From assembly GCA_026984455.1 (NCBI GenBank), contig JALSSC010000037.1, positions 1-54,916 on the forward strand: a stretch of 54,916 nucleotides of DNA. The letters run 5' to 3'. The stretch comes from Chromatiaceae bacterium (GTDB lineage: Bacteria; Pseudomonadota; Gammaproteobacteria; Chromatiales; Chromatiaceae). A program made the translations under genes and the position numbers. The number at the start of each line of letters is the position of its first letter. The first letter of the stretch is position 1. The notes under the pieces are model-generated. The model made no database searches. It was not told the origin of the DNA and was given only the letters and a program-made list of their open reading frames with translations. Positions 35,285 through 45,202 of this stretch are shown piece after piece.

Positions 35285-35643
35285 ATCCCGCCACACAGGA
35301 CTCGGGCCGCCATCGTCCCCGGCGGTCACCGGCTTCTCACGGCGGTTTCGTCCCCCTCCTCCTGCTGGCCCTGGCCCTGGTCTCCATGACCGCTTTTCAG
35401 ACCCTGCAATTACAGCGTGAGCGTGTTCGTACGCAGCATCGTCTGACCCGCCTGGAACAGGCTTTGAAGGATGCGGCCAAGGTGCATAAGCAGCTCGATG
35501 CCATCGCCCGGGGTGTCGCCTTGCTTGCCCGTCAGGGCAACGCCAACGCCCGGCAGACGGTGGCACAGCTGCGGCGGCTGGGGGTCACCATCCATCCCGA
35601 CGCCGGGCCCAAAGGACAGGACGCGGCGCAGGCCGGGCCCTGA
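35281..35643 (+). CDS. Small single-pass membrane protein (second of a pair)
   Basis: A 120-residue protein with a basic N-terminus, one transmembrane helix (GGFVPLLLLALALVSMTAFQTLQL), a coiled-coil-like helix (RVRTQHRLTRLEQALKDAAKVHKQLDAIARG) and an end domain AQLRRLGVTIHPDAG. That end is laid out like its partner's (DLLAAQGITFNLKA). The shared plan suggests an old duplication and a hetero-oligomer across the membrane. The role is unknown. Some 225 bases of non-coding sequence follow, in which I see nothing clear. Confidence 0.7.
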   Translation: MNPATQDSGRHRPRRSPASHGGFVPLLLLALALVSMTAFQTLQLQRERVRTQHRLTRLEQALKDAAKVHKQLDAIARGVALLARQGNANARQTVAQLRRLGVTIHPDAGPKGQDAAQAGP

Positions 35644-35869
35644 ACAGGTTCGAACACCCGGTCGAGCAGCAGAAAAGGGCCTTTTCAAGCTCATGTCAGG
35701 GGCCAGGGCACATACGGAGGACCTGGCGCGCATGGCGGTGATCTGTGGCATACGACCGTGAGTGCGGACGCTCATGGGATCCCAGGGATAGGTCCCAATT
35801 CCAGTCCTTGTAGTCATCGGCCAGCCCCTGTACCTCCCACGGCGGCCTATGGGAACCCGGGAGGAGCGA

Positions 35870-36463
35870 TCATTCCTTGAGACCTGTTGCGTCTTTCCGC
35901 TCCGGGGGTGGTGTGGGCAGCACGGATGTCAGATCCCCGACGGCCCGGCAGGTGCTGAGCGGTTCGATGCGCCACTGCCCGCTCTCCAGCAGATGCAGAC
36001 GGCGCCCTTCGTCGCCACCGGCACAGTAATCAAGCAATCCGGAACGCAAGGCCTCTCCCCCGGGGAGGAACCCGCTGCCGTGTTCCAGACCGTGGCTTCC
36101 CACCAGTGTGAAACTGGGGTGAAGGTGACGATAGCGATACAGCAGTCTTTCTCCGGGGCTGCGCCTGACATCGGCATCCGTGTCACTAAACAGAATCCAA
36201 CCGTCTGCCCAATCGGGTGCCGGCCCTCGGTCGCAGCGTTCCCCGTCCGCACTTGGGCAGAAGGATACGGGCTGGCCGCTTCGGATGGCCTGAGTACGGG
36301 CCGTTTGCAGGCCGGAGGCCAGTTCGGTGAGCACTGCGGACTGCTGGGCACGCTGGAACATGAAGTTCAAGGCCGGCACCGCGAGGCCGGTGACGGTGGC
36401 CGCGATGGCCAGCGTGGCCACGGTCTCCACCAAATTGAAGCCGCTTTGGTTGCGTCTGGACAT
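35870..36463 (-). CDS. Type IV pilin-like minor pseudopilin (GspH/FimT family)
   Basis: A 197-residue protein. The prepilin signal is SGF-NLVETVATLAIAATVTGLAVPAL, with Gly before the cleavage point, Phe after it and Glu at position 5 of the mature chain. GspH/FimT-type features follow (LASGLQTARTQAIRSGQPVSFCPS, with WADGWILFSDTDADVRR). It is likely a minor pilin that caps or initiates a pilus or secretion fibre. Start ATG 36463; a GTG at 36469 overlapping the upstream stop is also possible. No other pilus gene is nearby. Confidence 0.82.
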   Translation of the reverse strand: MSRRNQSGFNLVETVATLAIAATVTGLAVPALNFMFQRAQQSAVLTELASGLQTARTQAIRSGQPVSFCPSADGERCDRGPAPDWADGWILFSDTDADVRRSPGERLLYRYRHLHPSFTLVGSHGLEHGSGFLPGGEALRSGLLDYCAGGDEGRRLHLLESGQWRIEPLSTCRAVGDLTSVLPTPPPERKDATGLKE

Positions 36464-36465
36464 CG

Positions 36466-36990
36466 TCACAATCCCTCACCATCGAGGACCTTCTGGACCG
36501 TGAGGGCATCCCAGAAAGGCCTGCCTGGAGACGGACGTTTGGCCTCGTTCCACAGGTCGGCGATCTGCTCCGGCGAGATCTTGTTCTGACTGAGAATGCT
36601 GCCTTCGGTGGCCAGGGTCGCCAGGTAGGGAGCGGTGCCGGTGAGCCCGATCAGGGCGAGCAGGTCGAGGTCGAGGCCGAATTCCTGGTTGAGGATGGAG
36701 ACGGCGTCCTCGGGGCCGAGGGACTGTAACAGCTCTCTGGCCCTGGCCTCCAGGTCGGTTCCCTTGGCATCACCCGCCTTGGCCTGATCGAGGCGCGCCT
36801 GGATCCGGTCCAGGCGGTTGCGCACTTCATGTTCGATACGCCGGGTGTATTCGCTGGCCAGCCCTGGACGTCCCTCATTGAAACGTGTGAGACAGGCCAG
36901 GGCCGAGGTGGCGATCTCCAGTTTTTGCCAAACCTCGTGGGCGGGGCGCTCCTCGCCGTTGACCGAGATGGAAAAGGTAGTGCGGGACAT
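36466..36990 (-). CDS. Conserved protein of unknown function, coupled to the pseudopilin
   Basis: A 174-residue soluble protein beginning MSRTTFSISVNGEERPAHEVWQKLEIATSALACL and rich in charged helices (YTRRIEHEVRNRLDRIQARLDQAKAGD). It ends ALTVQKVLDGEGL. It overlaps or abuts the pseudopilin start. I do not recognise the family. The 36991-37297 stretch upstream holds no convincing gene or repeat. Confidence 0.6.
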   Translation of the reverse strand: MSRTTFSISVNGEERPAHEVWQKLEIATSALACLTRFNEGRPGLASEYTRRIEHEVRNRLDRIQARLDQAKAGDAKGTDLEARARELLQSLGPEDAVSILNQEFGLDLDLLALIGLTGTAPYLATLATEGSILSQNKISPEQIADLWNEAKRPSPGRPFWDALTVQKVLDGEGL

Positions 36991-37297
36991 GTCCCCTCCT
37001 CCGAGGCACGTGCGAACCGTGGCGAAATGCATGCTTCAGGGAGAGTAGCGGCAGGGCGGTGGGGAGCTTTAGCAGGCCGTCGAAAGACGGGGCCTGGGGG
37101 CTTCGTTCATTCGCCGCCTCCACGAAGGGGGTCTTCAGGACCTTTCCGGCCCGCTGTGGCGGAGGCCGGGCAAGGACTTCCCCTGTTTCATCTTCTGGGA
37201 TGGCACGGGTGCCAGGAACCTGCGGGGAGGTGCCGATCATAGACCCAAAGGGGGGACGAGCGAGGCGACGATCACGCGAGAAATATTGGCCGCATCC

Positions 37298-38020
37298 TCA
37301 CCTTCCCGTTTGGCGCCATCCGTCCTCCAACGGCCGCCAGGCACTCCCGTCCCAGGCCTCCAGTGGCCGGTAGCGGGCCTTGTAGGCCATCTTGGGGGAG
37401 TGGGCGATCCAGTAGCCCAGATAGAGCCATCGGCGACCTTCGGCCAGGGCCCGGTGGATCTGCCACAGGATGCTAAAGACACCGGGCGAGAGGTCCTCCC
37501 GGTCGGGGTCGAAGAAGGTGTAGACCGCGGACAGGGCGTGGGCGGTCTCGTCGGTGACGGCCACGGCCAATAGGCGCTGGTCGATCCGGAACTCATGGAA
37601 ACGGGTCCTGAGCCAAGTGGTACTGAGGAATTCCAGATAGTCCCCGGCGCTCATGTCCTCCATGCCCCCGCCGGGGTGTCGCCGACGCACGTAGCGGCGG
37701 AACAGTCGGTAGTGTTCGGGATCGAAGCGAGGCCCTCCCGACAGCACCTGGACGCGCCCGGAGAGGCGCTTCCAGACCCGCCTCTGGGAGCGGTCGGGGG
37801 CGAATTCCGCCACCGGCACCCGCACCGCCACGCAGGCCTGGCAAGCGCGGCACTGGGGGCGGTAGACCAGGCCCCCGCTGCGCCGGAACCCCTGGCCGAG
37901 CAGGGCCTCGTAGACCACCGCCCCGGGACTGGAGAGGGGATCGAGGAACAGGCTCTGGGCGAGGCGGTCGTCGAAGTAACCGCAGGGATGGGGTGCAGAC
38001 AGATAGGCGACCGGGTTCAT
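37298..38020 (-). CDS. bpt: Aspartate/glutamate leucyltransferase (Bpt)
   Basis: A 240-residue protein with the R-transferase fold motifs: [18 protein letters not shown], the cysteine-rich [52 protein letters not shown] and [23 protein letters not shown]. Bpt adds leucine to N-terminal Asp or Glu and so feeds proteins to ClpAP through ClpS. The start ATG 38020 overlaps the aat stop (ATGA), forming an N-degron operon of two transferases. Confidence 0.94.
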   Translation of the reverse strand: MNPVAYLSAPHPCGYFDDRLAQSLFLDPLSSPGAVVYEALLGQGFRRSGGLVYRPQCRACQACVAVRVPVAEFAPDRSQRRVWKRLSGRVQVLSGGPRFDPEHYRLFRRYVRRRHPGGGMEDMSAGDYLEFLSTTWLRTRFHEFRIDQRLLAVAVTDETAHALSAVYTFFDPDREDLSPGVFSILWQIHRALAEGRRWLYLGYWIAHSPKMAYKARYRPLEAWDGSAWRPLEDGWRQTGR

Positions 38021-38742
38021 GTGGGGAAAGGCAGCACGCGCGTCGGTGGGGTCTGTGGGCACCATTCGGGTTCGGGGCGCTCGTGGAGCCAACGTCGGAG
38101 CATGGAGAGGAACCTGGGTCGCGGCTGTTCCTCCGCGCCCATGCGGATCAGGTGCTCGGTGCGCACCTGGCAGTCTATCAGGCGGTAACCCCAGTGCCGC
38201 AGGCGCCCGCACAGAAACACCAGGGCGGCCTTGGAGGCATCGCTGTGGCGGCTGAACATGGATTCACCGAAGAACACCCGCCCCAGGGCGATGCCGTAGA
38301 GGCCGCCCACGAGTTCACCGTCCAGGCGGATCTCGATGCTGTGGGCGTGACCGATCCGGTGCAGGTGGGTATAGGCGGTGAGCATCGCCTCGTCGATCCA
38401 GGTGCCCTCCTGGCCCGGTCGCGGGGTCTCGGCGCAGGCGCGCATGACCGTCTTGAATTCCCGGTCGATGGTGGCCTCGAAGGCCTGTCTGCGCAGGCTC
38501 TTGCGCAGGCTGCGGGAACAGTGCAGACGCTCGGGGAAGAGCAGGGTGCGCGGGTCGGGCGACCACCACAGTAGGGGCTGTCCCGGGTTGTACCAGGGAA
38601 AGATGCCGCTACGGTAGGCATTGAGCAGGCGTCGGGGCGAGAGATCGCCACCCACCGCCAGGAGCCCGTCCGGATCGGTCTCGGCCAGGGCGGGATGGGG
38701 AAAGGGGAATTCGGGTGCGGTGCCTTCCAACGAATAGATCAC
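38017..38742 (-). CDS. aat: Leucyl/phenylalanyl-tRNA-protein transferase
   Basis: A 241-residue protein with the Aat signatures [71 protein letters not shown] and [19 protein letters not shown]. It transfers Leu or Phe from tRNA to N-terminal Lys or Arg. Together with the overlapping bpt it can tag a broad set of proteins for ClpAPS degradation. Start ATG 38742. Confidence 0.95.
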   Translation of the reverse strand: MIYSLEGTAPEFPFPHPALAETDPDGLLAVGGDLSPRRLLNAYRSGIFPWYNPGQPLLWWSPDPRTLLFPERLHCSRSLRKSLRRQAFEATIDREFKTVMRACAETPRPGQEGTWIDEAMLTAYTHLHRIGHAHSIEIRLDGELVGGLYGIALGRVFFGESMFSRHSDASKAALVFLCGRLRHWGYRLIDCQVRTEHLIRMGAEEQPRPRFLSMLRRWLHERPEPEWCPQTPPTRVLPFPT

Positions 38743-38852
38743 GGGGGGGTCCCGCGGCTGTGCTCCAGGGAGCGGTGACGCCGCCCGGGCAGCGGAAGTG
38801 CCGGCCCGGGACTGGGGCCTGGCCCGAGGGCAACGGGTCCAGGCACGGCAAG

Positions 38853-38863
38853 TATACCCGTCG
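38853..38863. repeat. Isolated 11-bp TIR end, possible footprint
   Basis: TATACCCGTCG at this position equals the outermost 11 bases of the mobile-element terminus, but no interior or second end follows. It may be a footprint or chance. It lies just beyond the 3' end of the NtrC-type gene. Confidence 0.2.
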
Positions 38864-38872
38864 AGGTCGGGC

Positions 38873-40234
<1,362 letters not shown>

Positions 40235-40360
40235 GGAACGGTCCTCTGAAGGTGGCAGCCAGTCATGTCGGCGACTCGCCGCAGACTGCGGGCCGGCCTG
40301 CCTCGACTATAGCGGAGAGCAGGATGGCCTGTAGGTCTGTCTGTCTTCCTGCGGAAGGGC

Positions 40361-40434
40361 GTGGGAGCGGCCTCGGCCGCGATCCGGCGTGGCCACTCCG
40401 TGCAGGAGTCGTCGCGGCTGAAGCCGCGCCCACG
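40361..40434. repeat. REP-like repeat pair
   Basis: GTGGGAGCGGCCTCGGCCGC and a later CGTCGCGGCTGAAGCCGCGCCCAC form an imperfect inverted pair around a spacer (GGCGTGGCCACTCCGTGCAGG). It resembles the copies at 42090 and 50516 and fits the bacterial interspersed REP type. It sits between the divergent regulator and kinase genes, in a 387-base gap that has no gene. Confidence 0.65.
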
Positions 40435-40621
40435 TCACTGCCCACAGGAACTGATTGGAACGCCTGGGCCACGGATAGGTTCCGCGGATCGAACGGTCCA
40501 ACAGGATGTTGAAAAGGTCCTTGCCTGGGGCTTCGCAACCAAGGAAGCGGGAAATGCGATGTCCGGGTTCCTTCATTTTGGCCTGCTGAGAATCAGACCC
40601 TTCGCGTGGAGAATCCCCCTC

Positions 40622-42052
40622 ATGCCTCGCCTATTCAAGTCTGTCAATTGGACCCCCACCACCGTCTCCTGGCTCGGATTCGTGCTCATGGGCCTGATCG
40701 TGGCGGGTGTCGGCCTCGGCGGCAACGGTTATGTGGTGGAGTTCCTCAGCGAGCGCTTCGCCCGCCACGATCTGGAGCACAATCGCAAGGCCGCGGAGGT
40801 CCTGTTGCCGCGTCTGCGCGCGGCCCTGAGCGACCCGAGCGAGCGGGGCAGGAGACACCTCCAGGAGTTGATCGATCTGGCGGGGGCCTTCGGTTACCGG
40901 GCGATGCTGGTGGACAAGAAGGCAGGGGTCATCGTCTACGACAGCCACAGCGCGAAGGCCCTGCCCTGTCCGGTGGAGCACAGCCTGCTGGCCGGGGCGC
41001 GGACCCTCGAGCCCGGCCTCAACCGGGTTCCGCTCGATACCTGCGCCTTCATGGCGGAGACCGAGGCCGGCCATCCCCTGCTGATGTGGATGCAGGCCGT
41101 GGACGCCGGGCCGGACGACCGCTGGCTGGTGGGCATCGGCAAGGACCAGGGGGCCATGACCGCCAATATCGGGGCCGTTCACCGGCGCCTCGACGGCATC
41201 CTCTTTCTGACCTATCTGCTCATCGCCGGCCTGGGATTCTTCACCCTGCGTCTGGTGGGACGTATCTACGAGCGGCGCCTGGAGTCCCAGCTCCAGGAAC
41301 GGACGGCCCAGCTGGAGAGGGCCCACCGCAGTCTCCTGGAGAAGACGCGCCTGGCCACCATCGGCCAGACCGCCGCCGTCCTCGCCCACGAGATGCGCAA
41401 CCCCCTGGCCTCCATCAAGCTCGCCCTGTCCGGGCTGAAGGGCGCGTCGGGGCTCGGGGAGCGGGAACGGCGGCGGGTGGAACTGGTGGTCGGAGAGGTG
41501 GACCGCCTGGACGGCCTGCTCTCGGAGACCCTCGACTATGTGCGGCCGGTACGGTTTTCGAAGCAACCCCGCTCCCTCCAGGGCCTGGTCGAACAGGTCC
41601 TCCACGAGCAGGCGCCGGTGTTGGCGGAACGCGGCCTGCGGGTGGCTGCGCGCCTGCCGCGCGGATTGCCGCCGATCCCCATGGACGAAACCCAGATGCA
41701 CCAAGTGGTGCTCAACGTCCTCAAGAACGCATGGGAGGCGAGTCCGGCCGGGGCCACCCTCGGGGTCACCCTGAGGGAGGACGACGGCGAGCTGGTGCTG
41801 GAGGTGGCCAATCCGGGCGGACCACTTCCGGACGAGGTCAGGAGCCAGGCCTTCGATCCCTTCTTCACCACCAAGCCCAGGGGCACCGGGCTCGGCCTGG
41901 GCCTCGTCAAGCGGGTGGTGGAGGCCCATGGGGGCGGGGTCGGGCTGCTGGAGGGGGCGGGGGAGATCCGCCTGCGGATCCGCCTGCCCGCCGGCCATGG
42001 CGAAGGCCGGTCTTCTCCCCCTGGGTCAGCGGGTGGCGTGACACCGGGGTGA
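40622..42052 (+). CDS. Sensor histidine kinase, membrane-bound
   Basis: A 476-residue kinase. TM1 is VSWLGFVLMGLIVAGVGLG; a periplasmic domain of about 160 residues follows; TM2 is ILFLTYLLIAGLGFFTL. A coiled linker and the phosphoacceptor helix LAHEMRNPLASIKLAL come next, then N-box NVLKNAWEA and G-box GTGLGLGLVKRV. The periplasmic domain is Cys-poor and fits a single-Cache-like sensor. Start ATG 40622. It is divergent from the sigma-54 regulator, the expected partner. The stimulus is unknown. Confidence 0.9.
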   Translation: MPRLFKSVNWTPTTVSWLGFVLMGLIVAGVGLGGNGYVVEFLSERFARHDLEHNRKAAEVLLPRLRAALSDPSERGRRHLQELIDLAGAFGYRAMLVDKKAGVIVYDSHSAKALPCPVEHSLLAGARTLEPGLNRVPLDTCAFMAETEAGHPLLMWMQAVDAGPDDRWLVGIGKDQGAMTANIGAVHRRLDGILFLTYLLIAGLGFFTLRLVGRIYERRLESQLQERTAQLERAHRSLLEKTRLATIGQTAAVLAHEMRNPLASIKLALSGLKGASGLGERERRRVELVVGEVDRLDGLLSETLDYVRPVRFSKQPRSLQGLVEQVLHEQAPVLAERGLRVAARLPRGLPPIPMDETQMHQVVLNVLKNAWEASPAGATLGVTLREDDGELVLEVANPGGPLPDEVRSQAFDPFFTTKPRGTGLGLGLVKRVVEAHGGGVGLLEGAGEIRLRIRLPAGHGEGRSSPPGSAGGVTPG

Positions 42053-42089
42053 CATCCGGGGCCCCGCTCCGCCCCGGCAGACGCGGCCC

Positions 42090-42161
42090 GTAGGAGTGGC
42101 CTCAGCCGCCCTGACGCCTGCACGGGGTGGCCATTCCCAACGTGGCCGCAAGCCGCCCCCA
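42090..42161. repeat. REP-like repeat pair
   Basis: GTAGGAGTGGCCTCAGCCGCC and AACGTGGCCGCAAGCCGCCCCC flank the spacer CCTGACGCCTGCACGGGGTGGCC, which is the reverse orientation of the spacer at 40384-40404. It lies in the gap after the histidine kinase stop and before rplI. Confidence 0.6.
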
Positions 42162-42225
42162 CCCCCGGTCACGGAAGGATCAGGAGGGGGCCGGCACCCT
42201 TCGGGACAGGGGCGGAGGCCCTGGC

Positions 42226-42675
42226 TCACTGCTCCGGCACGATCTCCAGGGTGATGACGGCGTCCACATCCGTGAGCAGATGGAGGGTCACCTCGAATTC
42301 GCCACAGGTGCGGAAGGCCCCCGCAGGCAGCCGGACCTCATGCTTCTCCAGGTGCTCGCCCAGGGCCTGAACGGCGTTGGCGATGTCCAGGGTGCCCACG
42401 GAACCGAACAGGCGGCCTTCGTCGCCGGCGCGTGCGGGAATGGTCACCCGCATCCCGTGGAGGCGCTCCCTGCGGGCCTCGGCCTGGGCCTGGAGTTCGG
42501 CGGCGTGCTGCTCCAGCTCCGCGCGACGGGCCTCGAAGGCCTCCAGGTTCTCCTTGTTGGCGGGCACCGCCCGTCCGGTGGGAATCAGGTAGTTGCGGCC
42601 GTAACCGTTCTTCACGGTCACCTTGTCGCCCAGGTTTCCCAGATTTTCGACTTTTTGCAGCAGGATCACTTCCAT
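42226..42675 (-). CDS. rplI: 50S ribosomal protein L9
   Basis: A 149-residue L9: MEVILLQKVENLGNLGDKVTVKNGYGRNYLIPTGRAV is the N-terminal domain, a long connecting helix follows, and the C-terminal domain contains GRLFGSVGTLDIANAV and HLLTDVDAVITLEIV. Start ATG 42675. It is the last gene of the rpsF-rpsR operon, 16 bp after the membrane gene. Confidence 0.98.
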   Translation of the reverse strand: MEVILLQKVENLGNLGDKVTVKNGYGRNYLIPTGRAVPANKENLEAFEARRAELEQHAAELQAQAEARRERLHGMRVTIPARAGDEGRLFGSVGTLDIANAVQALGEHLEKHEVRLPAGAFRTCGEFEVTLHLLTDVDAVITLEIVPEQ

Positions 42676-42691
42676 CGGTTTGTCCTCGGTT

Positions 42692-43621
42692 TCAATCTGA
42701 ATCTTGGTCGTCGGCCGGGGCCCCGGGGGAGGTCCTGGTCCGGAATCGCAGCCACCGGTCGCCCAGCCCCACCAGCCCGAGCAGCAGTTCGGCATAGGGC
42801 ATGGCCAGGAACAGCAACAGGTACAGGGCCACCAGCCAGGCCGTGCTCATGCCGCTGCGGGTCACCACCGCGTGGGCCACGGCAAGCCCCTGGAGCACGA
42901 ACAGGGGGAACAGCATCACCCCCAGGTCACGTATCGGGTTCGGCGCCTCGGCGCGTTGCACCGCCAGCCACAGGAACAGGACCAGGGCCAGCCACACCAG
43001 GGGGGCCGCCACCTGCAAGGCATGGAATTCGCGGCGGAAACCCCCGGGATTGTAGAGCAGGGCCTGCCACCAGCGCGCCAGGAGCAGGGCCAGCACCACT
43101 TGTAACCAGACCCCGGCGGCCAGGGCCCCGGTCATCCAGGCGGACAGGGCCTTCAGGATCTGGGGGACCCGTGCCGGGTCCAGGCCCGTGGCCGCGTCCA
43201 TGGATTCCAGGGCGGGACGCAGCAGCTCCTGCCAACGCATCTGGGGATCGCCGAGCAGGGCATAGGCCAGGGCCAAGGCCAGCAGCCCGAAGCCGAGGGC
43301 CGCCTGGATGCCGGTCTCCAGGGAACGGGTGGCCCGCACCAATGCCCCGAGGGCCAACAGGGGCAGCCACAATCCCAGAAGGAACCCGGCTGAGATCCAG
43401 GGTTGCCCGAAGACCAGCCAACCCAGGAGGCTGCATGCCAGGGTCGCCCAAAGGCTGCTCAGCAGCCCCTCGCGCAGCCCCAGGCGGAGACTGATCAGGC
43501 CCACCGCCGCCGCGCTCAACAGTCCCACCAGGGGGACGATGAGCGCCAGCATGGCCGTCAGGCTGGCGAACATCACCGCCTGCGCACGCCCGGCCATGAT
43601 GAAGCGGGCCAGCATCGACAT
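42692..43621 (-). CDS. DUF2232-type multi-pass membrane protein between rpsR and rplI
   Basis: A 309-residue protein with about eight transmembrane helices, including MLALIVPLVGLLSAAAVGLISL and WLVALYLLLFLAMPYAELLLGLVGL. It has a YybS/DUF2232-like position and composition. The order rpsF-rpsR-this-rplI is common in gammaproteobacteria of the Chromatiales type, so it is probably co-transcribed with the ribosomal genes. No function is established. Confidence 0.75.
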   Translation of the reverse strand: MSMLARFIMAGRAQAVMFASLTAMLALIVPLVGLLSAAAVGLISLRLGLREGLLSSLWATLACSLLGWLVFGQPWISAGFLLGLWLPLLALGALVRATRSLETGIQAALGFGLLALALAYALLGDPQMRWQELLRPALESMDAATGLDPARVPQILKALSAWMTGALAAGVWLQVVLALLLARWWQALLYNPGGFRREFHALQVAAPLVWLALVLFLWLAVQRAEAPNPIRDLGVMLFPLFVLQGLAVAHAVVTRSGMSTAWLVALYLLLFLAMPYAELLLGLVGLGDRWLRFRTRTSPGAPADDQDSD

Positions 43622-43640
43622 GGCCGTGGCCCAGGTTCGC

Positions 43641-43865
43641 TCAGTGGGCGTCGGTGTAGGGCAGCAGGGCCAGGAAACGCGCGCGTTTCACCGCGGTGGC
43701 GAGTTGGCGCTGATATTTGGCCTTGGTGCCGGTGATACGGCTGGGAACGATCTTGCCGCTTTCGCTCACATAGGCCTTGAGCAGGTTGAGGTCCTTGTAG
43801 TCGATCTCGGTGATGCCCTCGGCGGTGAAACGGCAATATTTTCTACGGCGGAAATAACGCGACAT
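43641..43865 (-). CDS. rpsR: 30S ribosomal protein S18
   Basis: A 74-residue S18 beginning [70 protein letters not shown]. Length and sequence are standard. It pairs with S6 encoded 12 bp upstream in the same operon. Confidence 0.98.
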   Translation of the reverse strand: MSRYFRRRKYCRFTAEGITEIDYKDLNLLKAYVSESGKIVPSRITGTKAKYQRQLATAVKRARFLALLPYTDAH

Positions 43866-43877
43866 GATGGGTACTCC

Positions 43878-44225
43878 TCAGGCGACGGCGGGGGCCTCGT
43901 CCTTGTCCTCGGTCTTGGCGAGGGGGGACGGCTCGGTGATGGCGGCCTTGCGGCTGATGATGAGATTGCGCAGCACCGCGTCGTTGAAGCGGAAGGCGCT
44001 CTCCAGTTCGTCGAGGGCCTCGCGTCCGCACTCGATATTCATGAGCACGTAGTGGGCCTTGTGGATCTTGTTGATGGGATAGGCGAGCTGGCGCCGTCCC
44101 CAGTCTTCCAGGCGGTGGATGGTGCCGCCGGTACCCTCGATCATCTGGCGATAGCGGTCGATCATCGCCGGAACCTGTTCGCTCTGGTCGGGATGGACCA
44201 GAAACACCACTTCATAATGTCGCAT
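43878..44225 (-). CDS. rpsF: 30S ribosomal protein S6
   Basis: A 115-residue S6 beginning [34 protein letters not shown], with [18 protein letters not shown]. The acidic C-terminal tail is present but short. It leads the rpsF-rpsR-DUF2232-rplI operon. The 44226-44619 gap upstream holds a leader hairpin and a REP copy. Confidence 0.98.
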   Translation of the reverse strand: MRHYEVVFLVHPDQSEQVPAMIDRYRQMIEGTGGTIHRLEDWGRRQLAYPINKIHKAHYVLMNIECGREALDELESAFRFNDAVLRNLIISRKAAITEPSPLAKTEDKDEAPAVA

Positions 44226-44277
44226 GGGGACTCCTTACGGTTTGGGCAGCCTCCCGCGGTGCGGTGAGGCAAGGAGG

Positions 44278-44296
44278 GTGGGCCACGGCGGCCCAC
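44278..44296 (-). promoter_or_regulatory. Candidate S6:S18-binding leader hairpin upstream of rpsF
   Basis: GTGGGCC and GGCCCAC pair as a 7-bp stem around a 5-base GC-rich centre (read on the minus strand GTGGGCCGCCGTGGCCCAC), 53-71 bases before the rpsF start. The S6:S18 autoregulatory leader has a stem with a CCG-containing bulge; a CCG occurs here. A weak minus-10 TATCAT lies further upstream (about 44311-44316). I rate this as possible only. Confidence 0.3.
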
Positions 44297-44430
44297 GGGA
44301 AAACCGCGCATGATACTCGATCCACGGCGTGGACGGAACCGGGATTTTGGCAGAATCCGCTTCAGCGCCCGGAGGGCGTTCCGCCCGGGCCGAGAGCGGG
44401 AGGCCTCTCGTGGGACACACAGGCATCGAC

Positions 44431-44456
44431 GTGGCCGCGGCTTCAGCCGCGACCGG
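44431..44456. repeat. Single REP-like unit
   Basis: GTGGCCGCGGCTTCAGCCGCGACC is a self-complementary GC-rich unit matching the core (CGGCTTCAGCCGCGA type) of the pairs at 40361 and 50516. It lies in the 44226-44619 gap. No pair partner is obvious. Confidence 0.5.
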
Positions 44457-44584
44457 ATAGGGCAGAAAACCCCTCCCTGGGCCTTTCTGGCGTCGGCAGG
44501 GGCAGACGCGGCCTTCCCCTTCCTCTCATCCTTCAACCGCTCGTCGCGCTGGAAAGTGACGGGGCCTCCCTGTCCCGGAGCCTA

Positions 44585-44613
44585 TCTGAACGAAAACGAG
44601 GTCTTCGTTCAGA
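44585..44613 (-). terminator. Hairpin after the host-attachment-family gene
   Basis: TCTGAACGAA and TTCGTTCAGA form a perfect 10-bp stem around a 9-base loop, 7 bases beyond the gene stop. There is no T-run, so it may be an RNA-stabilising hairpin or a weak terminator. Confidence 0.45.
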
Positions 44614-44619
44614 CACGGC

Positions 44620-45048
44620 CTATAGGAAATCCGGTAACTGTCTGCGGATCACATCCGCGGTCTGGGTGGTGAGGTCCTTGTCCACCTCTCCGCTCACCGC
44701 GGCCTTGAGGGTCGCGGGCAGGTGTTTGCGCCACAGCCCCAGGAAACGGGGTGGGGCCACGACGTAGAGCTTGGAGAAATCGCCATTGGTCCTGGCCTTG
44801 TCCAGCTCCTGAATCAGCTGTATGGCGAAGCGTTCTCCCAACTCCTGCTTGTGCACGGGGTTTGCGTCCACGCCGTGCTTCCCTCCGGGCCCCATCCCGC
44901 GGCCGTCCTTGTCGGTGACCAGATCACCCTCGTGGAGGCGGGCCTCGGGATTGGCCATGTCCTTGATCTCCGCGAGGGGGCTGGCCGGCTTGGCGGCGGA
45001 GAACAGGCGGGCGCGGCTGGCGTCGGCGACTAATACCCAGATGCTCAT
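44620..45048 (-). CDS. Host attachment (AtsE-like) family protein
   Basis: A 142-residue protein beginning MSIWVLVADASRARLFSA, a beta strand with the ADASRARL motif of this family. LYVVAPPRFLGLWRKHLPATL and VDKDLTTQTADVIRRQLP follow. The family was named from plant attachment in Agrobacterium, but its biochemical role is unclear. Start ATG 45048. A near-perfect FNR box lies about 107 bp upstream on this strand, so it may be oxygen-regulated. Confidence 0.82.
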   Translation of the reverse strand: MSIWVLVADASRARLFSAAKPASPLAEIKDMANPEARLHEGDLVTDKDGRGMGPGGKHGVDANPVHKQELGERFAIQLIQELDKARTNGDFSKLYVVAPPRFLGLWRKHLPATLKAAVSGEVDKDLTTQTADVIRRQLPDFL

Positions 45049-45154
45049 AGGCGGTTTCCTTAGGTTGGAGTGATGCGAAGAGTTCCCCGCTTGCTTGGTG
45101 GGGATCCTGGTCGGACATTTCAATGAATCGGTCACGAATATGCCAGGCCGCGGC

Positions 45155-45196
45155 TTGATCTGGATCATAGGGACCCGTCACGGAAGGGCCTATCCT
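45155..45196 (+). promoter_or_regulatory. FNR-like box with class II minus-10 for a plus-strand transcript
   Basis: TTGAT-CTGG-ATCAT (45155-45168) matches the FNR consensus at 9 of 10 positions, centred at 45161.5. TATCCT at 45191-45196 is a minus-10 element. The implied start near 45203 places the box at -41.5, the standard FNR class II position. Read on the other strand it lies about 107 bp before the host-attachment-family gene. Confidence 0.6.
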
Positions 45197-45202
45197 CTCT
45201 CA

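Noticed and set aside
36991..37297. Possible ORF 37059-37373 in the gap between the unknown coupled gene and bpt
   Set aside because: It runs across the bpt 3' end, has no Shine-Dalgarno and its composition is random; I see nothing in this gap.
38853..38863. Isolated TIR-like end after the NtrC-type gene
   Set aside because: Only 11 bases match, with no interior; not counted as a family member in the main finding, although listed with low confidence.
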